A model generated the notes under the pieces. The model was not told the origin of the DNA and made no database searches. It saw only the letters and a program-made list of their open reading frames with translations. Both the position numbers and the translations under genes were made by a program. A stretch of 64,000 bases of DNA from Ottelia alismoides. Taxonomy: Eukaryota; Streptophyta; Magnoliopsida; Alismatales; Hydrocharitaceae. Of this stretch, positions 10,216 through 22,200 are shown piece by piece. Numbering within the stretch: position 1 is the first letter of the stretch; every line of letters starts with the position of its first letter. The stretch is taken from assembly GCA_037367405.1 (NCBI GenBank), contig JAZKJV010003274.1:26149-90148 (forward strand). Direction: 5' to 3'.

Positions 10216-13200
10216 GTACTCTTTGCGCATCTCTGTTCTTGGAGGATGGAAAGATAAACCAGCCCATGTCTCTCTTTTCGTCACTGACTGACCCATCTGA
10301 TGTGGTGGGGGTAAATCTGCAGCAAAACGGAGCTGAAGCTGGCCATTGCGAGGATGAAGCTTCTGAAGAACAGGAGGGAGGCGCAGATCAGGCTGATGAG
10401 AAGGGATATCGCTGCCCTCCTTGGCTCTGGCCAGGACTCCACTGCCCGAATCCGGGTACTTGGTTGATATTTGGCTTTCTTTTTCTTTTTCTTAATTTTT
10501 TTGTTACACTTGATTCTTGATGCCGATGGCTTCTGGAGGATTACAGTGGAATTCTTGACCTGAATTCAGAGTTTCCTCGGAATACCCAAAATAGGCGTTC
10601 TTGAAATTTCATGCTTGCCTTTTTTTCTGTATCTTTAAAATGATCCGTGATGGGACTATGGATTCACGCAATCCATCTTTTCTTTTGATGTTTCTTGGGA
10701 TATGTCTTGGTTTTGGGGATTATGGTCAAATTTGATCGATTTTGTTTTGGCTAATTTGATGATAATTGCAAAAAGGAAAACAGTTAAGAAGAAGCACACA
10801 AATACTTAACAAGGACACCATCCGACTGGAGTTCCATTTCTTCGCTACACAAGAAAAGAGGAGGGATAAGTTACATATATAGATCCTAGGAGCTAAGTAG
10901 TACCTCCTCCACGACTCATTATTCTAGCAATGCAAATTAAAACTCCCTTCAATTGGGCATGGTGATTAAACATGCTTATCTCGCAATCATTCTTTTTGAA
11001 ATTCGTCATAGGCAAGCCTTGTCGCTTTATCTTCAATCTTCGAGTAGGGAAAAATTTAATCCTTGTAGCTGATTCAATCTTTGTTGAAATGGTAATGATT
11101 CAACACGACTCTATCATGCATGGCACGATTATCTATTAGGTTAATGGAATAGGAACTTTTGATCAGATTGGGGATGTGTCCTATATAGGTGTGTTAGTGT
11201 AGGACATGAGATTGCATTGTATGTTCTTCTAGAAGATCATTGTCTCCTTGAATTCTTATGTATTTTGCTCCTTTTTCCTCATAGTGTATCTCTCTTTGCA
11301 CGCATTTTTTTACTTTTACTATGAAGATGGTTTTTAGCGTAAATCTCTGTGTTATTACGGTGATTGCTTTGTGGAGTGGGTATGTCGATATTGTTCGAGG
11401 AGGGGTATTTATATAGGAAAATTTGTATCTGTTATTGAACACATGCAACATTGTTATTCATCTTCCTATCTAAATTGTCACATGAGTAGTTGGTGATGTA
11501 TAAAAGGAGGGAGGATAAGAGGATACGTACAACCCTTTTGAGGTAGTTCTGGGTGAGAGACTACACGTTCCACAATTGCATTTATAGCTTATCTTTTCTT
11601 CAAAGATAGACATTGTAAGAAGTGGAACAACCAAGGGTTTGACGATCCCTGAATTAGGTCGTGTACAGGAAGATGTGGATCCGGGAGATGATTACAGGAC
11701 TTGTCAAGAATTTTTGTAGATATTTTTTGTATGCAGCCACAGACATTGATAAAAATTGTGGAATTTTTTGAACATCGAACTGATTTGACACCTCACGCTT
11801 GAGCACACATGAATGTGTGCACAATTCTCTTCGCTTCCAATTACTCAATAAAGAAGTAAATATTAAAGGAATACTTCCAGCATTGCGATGCGACAATCTT
11901 GTTTCACATTCGCATAGTTCTCACCCAGATTTTTCTTGAGTATCTTCTCATCTGACTCCCTTCGACAGAGATGCATCATAAAATCACAAGTGATCGGAAC
12001 TACAATACATACTTTAAGTTATTACGAGTAGTAATTACTCTGTTTAGAATTGCTTTTCAAGATTATTTACTTATACTAATAACTTCATCATACACAACAG
12101 AGTGTTTAGAGTGATAGACAAAACCCACAATAAAGTATGAGGATCGTCTCATCATAGAATGGTTTAGAGCAATAAGACAAAACCCACAATAAATCTTGAG
12201 GATCGTCTCATCATAGAATGACAATCTGCAAACCTTATCTAGGATGGAAAGTGGTTCATAATTCATATGCATTCAACTGCAAGCATATTCTAATACTCTA
12301 CCCCAACCAGAGAAGCACTCATGTGGATCCCTCGTGAATCTTCATATTGTATCGTACAATGTATATAAGACCGATATTCATGGCTTTTGTCGAATTCTCC
12401 ATGAAATGCACATAGATTTAATATGTGTATTGTTAAATACTATAATTCCTCGAAATGTTTAAATACAAGATTGTTAAAAAAATAGAGGAATGAAGTTGAA
12501 TTCATCCTTGCGATATACAAAGTTAAATGTCACAATCACTACATCAATTCATGTATAGAACATTATGTAGTGCGTACAACATGGAATGCAAATCATGACC
12601 ATCATCATTTTGTAATGCCTATTCCATAGCAGGAGAAGAAAGAGTCAAATTCCTAAGTAGTACATGGGAATTACTTAAATATCCAGGTTCTACGAAATGT
12701 TTTTTTTACTCAAAAACTACAGAGGTGTCGCATGTTGAACATGCGACACATCTAAAGTTTTTTTTACTCAAGAACTGTATATATATCGCATCTTGAATAT
12801 GCGATACATATAACGCATATTGAATAAGGCCGGCGCCTATCGGCCTGGCCATTCTAGGGAATTTCTCACATGTCGCATGTTCTACATGCGACATTTTTCT
12901 AGGGAATTTCTCACATGTCACATGTTCTACATGCGACATATTTTCAGGGAATTTCTCACATGTCGCATGTTCTACATGCGACATATTTCTAGGGAATTTC
13001 CCAGATGTCGCATGTCCAACATGCGACATATGAGAAATTCCCTGGAAAATGACTGGCCAGGTCTGGGACATGTGAACTTTTGAAGTTGTGGGTTTGGCCA
13101 TTAGTCATCTTGCGACATGTCCGATGGGTGACATGCGACATATCATAAAAACCCTTGAAAAAGCATGGCGAATTTCATGTTTTTAATATAAATAGACATC

Positions 13201-16200
13201 GCATTCACGCATTCAAAGATGTATAGACAATTACCAAAGCAGGCTATGGACACAGGCATTCACAACACAGATAAATAATGTGATCCAGAAAGACATTCCA
13301 AACATTTAATATAAATAGACTTGTCCACGAATATACATTACATTTTTGTGTCATATTAAAAACTACAATGATTACAAGTCAATGCTTTTTCCTCCGTTGG
13401 TATGTAATCGTAGAATCAGGAGGATGGAACGGTAACAGGCGGTTCGCCTCGTCTATCATGTGGATTTTAGAGGGCCCTGGGACATCTTCCTCGAAGGTTG
13501 GCATCGGCGTCGGCGTTAGTGTGCAGTAAGTTGGTTGTGTCTCGCTGGCGTCCAATCCATGCCTCAACGGTGCCTGAGGTGTTGGTAAGTCGTCTCGTGG
13601 TCGCTCGGTGGCAGGTGTGAAGAAGTCTCTTTGCGCAAGATTCTCATCTTCCGCAGTGGCTTCTTCATAGTCCATGGGTTCTGCTACATGTTCACGCGCC
13701 CTACCTCGACCTCTTCCTCTTCCCCGTCCTCTTGCCCTTCCCCGCCTTGCCTCCTCCCTAGCCACATCAGCACGCTCGTCATGTAACGTGACCACATCTG
13801 CAAATTGAAACGACAGCCACTCCGTCATTTCCGCCTTCGCTTGTGTCGCAATCTCGCGGCAATCCTCGTGTCCAATGGTACACACGGCTCCACTTGGCGA
13901 GCTGCATCCAAGGAAAAAACGTAGAGGTAAATTTGTAGCAATTTTCTTAATTAATTTACCACAAACTTCTAGTTGGAGCACTTACGTTGCTTGTCAGAGT
14001 TGCACCTAAACGTCCGACAAATCTTCGAGTTATGGTCTGATACCATTGCTCGTATGCGGGCATCGCGAATATCCCTTTGGACCGATTGATACCAACAATT
14101 CTATCTTCCCGCTCATCCCAGTGGGCAATATGCAACCAGTGTTTTGCCCTCCAATCTACATGCACTTTCCCCCTCAAATCGATTGCATGGAGTTCCTCAA
14201 AGGTGAAGCAACGACATGGAATATCTTGAAGGCCCTCAAATTGTCCCAAGAAACAGTCTGGGTAGTAATACTCCACAATGTGGAAGTATATCAACGGTAC
14301 TTCCGCTCTCCAAATGCGTTCGCCTTCAAGAGAGTTGGCTGGGAGATGGGCGCGGATCTCATCGGTATATGGAGTCCAACATACCTGAATGCGAAAATTG
14401 TAGTCCGATTAGTATTTTTTTTGTTGATATAGGAAAAATTTGTGAATGTAAAATTACCTGCTCGGGTGATTGCATGTCAAAAGCGTCCCGGTAAGGTCTC
14501 ACCACGTGTGTAGTCTGTCTACGACGGGCAAACGCCGTTGCCCAGCGGACTCCTAACGGGCGCCCGTACCATTCTCTGTCGTCCCTCACAACTGGAGCAA
14601 TGTGGGGGAAATGCTCCCATGTCCATAGCTGAAGGAGTATGACCGAGCCTCCAATCTCTTCGGTCGCCATATCTGCTGCTAAACAAAGGTGTCTGTATAG
14701 ATATGCAAGTACTGCGAATCCCCAGCTCAGTGTCCCAGAGTACTCGAAATCATGCAGATGTAGTAGAGCGATAAGTGATACCAACGAGCCTGACTTGTCC
14801 GTGAATAGGACTCCACCAAGCAACTGCAAAATGTAGACTCGAGCGTGTCTCTGTACTACCAGCTCGTCTGCATCTTCTGGCAATTCTGCAAAATTGGTGG
14901 ACAGCCAGCTTGCTGACACCCTGCTGCCAACGATGTCTGCGGGCAGTGGCCTAACGCCCAACAATTCCTCGCATGTATCTGCCCATGTCGCTCCAGGTGT
15001 CGTCTCCCCAGTAACCGCAGGCCCATCAATTCGCAGCCCCATGATGAATGCGGCATCCTGTAAGGTGATGGTAATCTCCCCACTAGCCTTGTGGAAGGTG
15101 TGCGTCTCGGGTCTCCAACGTTCAACCAACGCGGTCACCAGATGCCAATCTAGGGTATTGAACTCGAGCTCTGAAATGCATCCAAATCCTGCTTCGGCTA
15201 TATAAGGCTGTAGCCAGTCATTCAAAGGGATCCGACGTACATGGGTCTCTCGTCGTCGGCAACGCAACCATGAAGATTCCTACAAGAAAATTGTTAGGAA
15301 AAAAAATTGAAGGAAGCAAGAAATTAAAATTACTTACATCGCCAGCCCAGACACGACATGAACGATGGCCTTCCTCCGAGCATCCCAGGCCCTTTTCTTT
15401 GTAACCCAATAGTTGTACATCTCGTGGATGTGAGCTCTACAACTTGATACATGAACATTAGGGTCATCCCTAACAAGAGTTAGCAATGATCTGGACATGA
15501 ATTTGTAGTCCAACTAAGGGTGATCCTGATTAACTGTTGGGTTTATATAGGTGTGTGCCCCAACAACCTTGGAGATCACCCACAGTCCATCAAATTTTCT
15601 GAAATGTCCTCGTAAATACCAAACACAACCATTCGATCTCTGCGTACAAAAAACTGACCATATGAAGCTGGTGGATTCCTTGACAATGAAGTCATAATGT
15701 GACAGAATGTTGAACTTCTTTACAGCGTAAACCAAATCCTCCCTACATTTGAACGTCCTACCCTTGCGGATTTCGTCAGTGACACCATCAAGTCTAGACT
15801 TCCGTCGAATGTCGTCTTCATATGTTGAACGAGTATTTGACCCTCTAACCCCAAAAAAGGGCCTGTTTTGCATGGGCTGTCGATGTAAGTAATTTTAATT
15901 TCTTGCTTCCTTCAATTTTTTCCTAACAATTTTCTTATAGGAATCTTCATGGTTGCGTTGCCGACGACGAGAGACCCATATACGTCGGATCCCTTTGGAT
16001 GACCGGCTACAGCCTTATGTAGCCGAAGCAGGATTTGGATGCATTTCAGAGCTCGAGTTCATTACCCTAGATTGGTATCTGGTGACCGCGTTGGTTGAAC
16101 GTTGGAGACCCGAGACGCACACCTTCCACATGGCGTCTGGGGAGATTACCATCACCTTGCAGGATGTCGCATTCATCATGGGGCTGCGAATTGATGGGCC

Positions 16201-19200
16201 TGCAGTTACTGGGGAGACGACACATGGAGCGACATGGGCAGATACATGTGAGGAGTTGTTGGGCGTTAGGCCACTGCCCGCAGACATCGTTGACAGCAGG
16301 GTGTCAGCAAGCTGGCTGTCCACCAATTTTGCAGAATTGCCAGAAGATGCAAACGAGCTGGTAGTACAGAGACACGTTCGAGCCTACATTTTGCAGTTGC
16401 TTGGTGGAGTCATATTCACGGACAAGTCAGGCTTGTTGGTATCACTTATCGCTCTACCACATCTGCATGATTTCGAGTACTCTGAGACACTGAGCTGGGG
16501 ATCCGCAGTACTTGCATATCTATACAGACACCTTTGTTTAGCAGCAGATATGGCGACCGAAGAGATTGGAGGCTCGGTCATACTCCTTCAGCTATGGGCA
16601 TGGGAGCATTTCCCCCACATTGCTCCAGTTGTGAGGGACGACAGAGAATGGTACGAGCGCCCGTTAGGAGTCCGTTGAACAACGGCGTTTGCCCATCGTA
16701 GACAGCCTACACACGTGGTGAGACCTTACCGGGACGCTTTTGACATGCAATCACTCGAGCAGGTAATTTTACATTCACAAAATTTTCCTATATCAACAAA
16801 AAATACTAATCGAAATACAATTTTCGCATTCAGGTATGTTGGACTCCATATACCGATGAGATCCGCACCCATCTCCCAGCCAACTCTCTTGAAGGCGAAC
16901 GCATTTGGAGAGCGGAAGTACCGTTGATATACTTCCACATTGTGGAGTATTACTACCCAGATCGTTTCTTGAGACAATTTGGGGGCCTTCAAGATATTCC
17001 ATGTCGTTGCTTCACCTTTGGGGAACTCCATGCAATCGATTTGAGGGGGAAAGTGCATGTAGATTGGAGGGCAAAACACTGGTTGCATATTGCCCACTGG
17101 GATGAGCGGGAAGATAGAATTGTTGGTATCAATCGGTCCAGAGGGATATTCGCGACGCCCGCATATGAGCAATGGTATCGGACCATAACTCGAAGATTTG
17201 TCGGACGTTTAGGTGCAACTCTGGCAAGCAACGTAAGTGCTCCAACTATAAGTTTGTGGTAAATTAATTAAGAAAACTGCTACAAATTTACCTCTACGTT
17301 TTTTCCTTGGATGCAGCTCGCCAAGTGGAGCCGTGTGTACGACATTGGATACGAGGATTGCCGCGAGATTGCGGCACAAGCGAAGGCGGAAATGACGGAG
17401 TGACTGTCGTTTCAATTTGCAGATGCGGTCACGTTACATGACGAGCGTGCTGATGTGGCTAGGGAGGAGGTAAGGCGAAGAAGGGCAAGAGGACGGGGAA
17501 GAGGAAGAGGTCGAGGTAGGGCGCGTGAACAAGTGGCAGAATCCATGGACTATGAAGAAGCCGCTGCGGAAGATGAGAACCTTGCGCAAAGAGACTTCTT
17601 CACACCTGCCACCGAGCGACCACGGGACGACTTGCCAACGCCTCAGGCACCGTTGAGGCATGGATTGGACACCAGCGAGACACAACCAACTTACTGCACA
17701 CTAACGCCGCCGCCGATGCCAACCTTCGAGGAAGATGTCTCAGGGCCCTCTCAAATCCACATGATAGATGAGGTGAACCGCTTGTTACCGTTCCATCCTC
17801 CTGATTCTACGATTACATACCAGCGGAGGAAAAAGCGTTGACTTGTAATCATTGTAGTTTTTAATATGACACAAAAATGTAATGTATATTCGTGGACAAG
17901 TCTATTTATATTAAATGTTTGGAATGTCTTTCTGGATCACATTATTTATCTGTGTTGTGAATGTCTGTGTCCATAGCCTGCTTTGGTAATTGTCTATACA
18001 TCTTTGAATGCGTGAATGCGATGTCTATTTATATTAAAAACATGAAATTGGCCATTCTTTTTCAAGGATTTTTATGATATGTCGCATGTCACCCATCGGA
18101 CATGTCGCAAGATGACTAATGGCCAAACCCACAACTTTAAAAGTTCATATGTCCCAGACCTGGCCAGTCATTTTCCAGGGAATTTCTCATTTGTCGCATG
18201 TTGGACATGCGACATCTGGGAAATTCCCTAGAAATATGTCTGTAGAACATGCGACATGTGAGAAATTCCCTGGAAATATATCGCATGTAGAACATGCGAC
18301 ATGTGAGAAATTCCCTGGAAAAATGTCGCATGTAGAACATGCGACATGTGAGAAATTCCCTGGAATGGCATGGCCGATAGGCGCCGGCCTTATTCAATAT
18401 GCGTTATCTGTATCGCATATTCAAGATGCGATATATATACAGTTCTTGAGTAAAAAAAACTTTAGATGTGTCGCATGTTCAATATGCGACACCTCTGTAG
18501 TTTTTGAGTAAAAAAAACATTTCGTAGAACCTGGGTATTTAAGTAATTCTCAGGTACTACTTAGGAATTTGACTCGAGAAGCAATCATGCAGATCCTCGT
18601 GAATCCCCCCATATTGTACCCTATGGCTTTTATCCAATTCTCCATGACGTGCAACAATTCGTATGGGATTTCATTTTAGTAATGCCAAATATACATATAT
18701 TCAATACGTGTATTGCAATGTTTGGAAAAATATGATGATTCCTCAAATATTTAATACAAGATTGCTAAAAAATATGAGAATGAAGTTGAATTCATGTGCG
18801 TACAACATGGAATGCAAATCATGACCATCATCATTTTGTAATGCCTATTCCATAGCAGGAGAAGCAATCATGCAGATCCTCGTTAATCCCCCCATATTGT
18901 ACCCTATGGCTTTTATCCAATTCTCCATGACGTGCAACAATTCGTATGGGATTTCATTTTAGTAATGCCAAATATACATATATTCAATACGCGTATTGCA
19001 ATGTTTGGAAAAATATGATGATTCCTCAAATATTTAATACAAGATTGCTAAAAAATATGAGAATGAAGTTAAATTCATCCTCGTGATATACAAAGTTAAA
19101 TGTCACACTTGACTACAACATTTAAATGTCACAATCACTACATCATTTCATGTATAGGGCATTATTTAGTGCGTACAACATGAAATGCAAATCATGACCA

Positions 19201-22200
19201 TCGTCATTTTGTAATGCTTATTCCATAGCAGGAGAAGCAATCATGCATATCCTCGTGAATCCCCCCCATATTGTACCCTATGGCTTTTATCCAATTCTCC
19301 ATGACGTACAACAATTTATGGGATTTCATTTTAGTAATGCCAAATATACATATATTCAATACGCGTATTGCAATGTTTGGAAAAATATGACGATTCCTCA
19401 AATATTTAATACAAGATTGCTAAAAAAATATGAGAATGAAGTTGAATTCATCGTCGTGATATACAAAGTTAAATGTCACACTGACTACAACATTTCAAGT
19501 GTAGGACATTATGTAGTGCGTACAACATGGGATGCAAATCATGACCATCATCATTTTGTAATGCCTATTACATAAAAGTATGCTAGTTGACTATATCACC
19601 TTTTACATCGTGTAAACACACTTAGTTGCTCGACCGTGTCGTGCATCACATCTTCCCTTGAGGGCCCTATGCCTGGTTCAGAATACACAAAAGCGAGTTC
19701 AATCTCCCTTGCATCGTCCTGTTATCCAATTTCGTGGAGATTGTGTTCCAATCTCATAATGCGATCCTTCGAGTTTGCGAGCATTCTCGTAAGGCATACC
19801 AATTCCATCTCAAGATGCTCGGTAGTCCTTAGGAGTTCTACGACCATCCTTTGATAGTCGCAACCTTGCGATTAATGGGTCCTTGATGTTAGCAATATTT
19901 TATGAATGCCAACTTCCATTGAGAAAAAGCTCGGATCTTATCAGTATGGGCTAGAACATACACACAACAAACATCTAAGAGGGCCTGTCATAGTCATCCA
20001 ATCGTACTTTACAACTTAAGGATATCCGCATGGGGCAGTTATGTGTTGAGAAGAAGCTTGCTTTGCATTGAGGGCATATTCGATAGAGATTGATGGGGGA
20101 AGATGGCATGCATAGTTCGATGTCACAGTCAAGTCAACACATGTAATTCGACCATATATGCATTGGACCTCTAGAATGTGGAGCAGGTATGGATTAATTC
20201 ATATAGGGATGCTTGGCCCATTAAATGAACTTATTTTCTTTGTATGTAGGTGGTATGGACCACTTACACAAAGGAAGTGTTGTCTCAGCTACCTTCATAT
20301 TGTATTGTTAACGCATACAATAATAAGTAGTATCTGTACTTTTCTCTATTTTGTTTTTCTTCATAGTATGCTTTATGTAATTTACCCATAGGCTACTCTC
20401 CTATATAAGAGAGCCTAGGGTTCATGGAATAAACAAGTTATTCGTTTCTCCCAACATGGTATCAGAGCGACGATCCTAGATCGGAGTTCTCGAAACCCTA
20501 ACCCTAGCCCATCCCACCCGCCGGCCTCTCCTCTCTCTCCATCTCATCTCATCGGCCCTCGCCATCGCCATCGCCGATTCAGCGCTGCTACCCCAACGCC
20601 GCCGCCCCCTGTGCGCGTAGCACAGCAGCTCCTGCGTGCTGTGCGCTGTGCGCCCAGCGCTGCTACCGCAGCGCCGTCACCCCCCCTGTGCGCGTAGCAC
20701 AGCGGCTCCTGCGTGTTGTGCGTTGTGCGCCATCCTGTGCGCGAGCGGGCTGTGCGCCATCCTGTGCGCGAGCGTGCGCCCTCCAGCAGTTCCTGTGCGC
20801 ATAGCCTGTGCGTAGACTGCACGCTAGTGCAGCTGTGCGCATTCCTGCGCAAGTGCGCAAGCCTCCAGCCGTGCATCGCCTGCAACTGTGCATCTCCAAG
20901 TAATCTAACGCGCATCTTCAGTTCCGTGTGCGCGTGCTCCTTGCACGCGTGTACGTGTGTTAAACCCTAAGCCCTAGGGCACACACACAACTTCTCTGTT
21001 CATGGGGATAGTTGCTTGAGGTCTACACATGCAACTACTCCCGTCCATGTCATTGTAGACAAAGCTCATCATCTATCGATTGCTCCAGTCTTCCATGTCC
21101 AGTATGTCAGAAAGCAAGGCGGATATCCCATCTGTTGGCGCCTTTCGTGGTCCAGCGCCTATTGTCAAGATGGATGGTACAAACTATGAACTGTGGGCTA
21201 TGCAGTTCATGAGTATGATGAAATCAACAGGTAAGAAGCACATTCTTACCGAACCGGAGCCTGCAGAGAAGACTGGAGTCAATGCCTCTTGGGAGGCTGA
21301 CGATGCATATGCCGAAGTCTGGCTATCTGGTACATTGGCTATTGAAATTGCCAATGACATCCTACACCAGCCCACAACCAAGGATATGTGGGACATTCTG
21401 GCGGCTACATACTCCCAGGCCAAGAACGAGACGAAGATTCTACAACTTCAGCATGACATATTCACAATAAAGCAGAATGGTCGCCCTTTACATTCCCTCT
21501 ATACATCACTAAGGGGGATGTTCGAGAAGCTTTATAGCTTCATGCCTCTCACAGCTACGCCAGAACAACAGAAGACATACCGAAACGCGACGATGGTGGG
21601 GGTGTTCCTGGCTGCACTTGATCCTGAATATGAGGCAGCACGATCACAGATTCTGGCAAACTCTACTATTCCTCCCATGGAGGAAGTGTTTCATAGATTG
21701 AGTCGGATCACAATTCCCTCCACAACTGCGAGTCAGAACTCTTCAGCCATGGCCATCAACAGAGGTCGTGGGTTCCATCACCCTAGCCGCGGACGTGGAC
21801 CTTGTGGAAGAGGTGGCCGCACTAGACCAACATGTACCTACTGTCATCGAGTAGGACATAATGAAGACACATGCTACTCAAAGCATGGATTTCCTGCATC
21901 TGCACGAGCTGCTGAGCAGATAGAGCCCCCGTCTGCTGCTACTCTAGATCAACGATTCGAGGATCTAGTTGCCCGTCTGAGGGGCATTATTCCACCATCC
22001 AGTCCAGCACCGACTATAGAGAGTCATTCTGATGCTGCCGCTTCTGCCTCTGCGTCTACCAGTGCTTCAGGTAGTATACTTGTATTCCACAGTAGTAGAT
22101 CAGATACTTTACCATGGATTATGGACTCGGGCGCTACACATCATCTATGTGGCGACCAGAGTCTACTTTCAGGATACACTCAGATCCCTCCAGGTCGGAC

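Larger units (their letters stand above)
12642..15352. repeat. MULE inverted arm, left
   Basis: Inverted copy of 15873-18575. The PMD exons in the two arms have equal lengths (822 nt and 399 nt). The third exon differs by 2 nt (523 against 525). Protein identity of the first PMD exon between the arms is about 92% by eye, so the duplication is not brand new. Confidence 0.85.
12642..18575. mobile_element. Mutator-like element (MULE) with 2.7 kb inverted arms
   Basis: A 5.9 kb element whose two ends are inverted copies of each other for about 2.7 kb. Termini read GAGTCAAATTCCTAAGTAG inward on both sides. It is flanked by 9 bp direct repeats, GAGAAGAAA (12633-12641) and GAGAAGCAA (18576-18584), with one mismatch; 9 bp is the Mutator-class length. 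The unbroken site survives in sister tandem repeats at 18859-18867 and 19232-19240. Each arm carries a palindrome array and a three-exon PMD gene. The 520 bp centre carries a mudrA transposase fragment. It cannot move by itself. Being inside a transcribed intron, it could fold into a long hairpin RNA. Confidence 0.88.
15873..18575. repeat. MULE inverted arm, right
   Basis: Inverted copy of 12642-15352, beginning near TGGGCTGTCGATGTAAGT and ending GGAATTTGACTC. Only about 12 bp of the PMD upstream exon is shared with the left arm. This suggests that the left orientation (mudrA next to PMD) is the original and the right arm is the duplicate. Confidence 0.85.

Noticed and set aside
10146..10520. 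A 124-residue open frame across IST1-like exons 1 and 2
   Set aside because: It reads through the GT-AG intron 10216-10322 in the wrong frame. The spliced exons give the family protein.
12725..13101. Regular palindromic repeats resembling a CRISPR array, and a protein with 15-residue [13 protein letters not shown] repeats
   Set aside because: The repeats are 45 bp tandem units without variable spacers, in a plant MULE arm. The protein repeats are only the 45 bp period read in one frame, and they appear on both strands.
13379..13981. 200-residue open frame starting inside intron 2 of the left PMD gene
   Set aside because: Its first 26 residues are intron read-through. The real exon starts at 13901 after the TGCAG acceptor.
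20544..20970. Cys/Arg-rich open frames in the copia 1 leader
   Set aside because: GC-rich CTGTGCGCG repeats give open frames on both strands. No domain, and the position is the untranslated leader.
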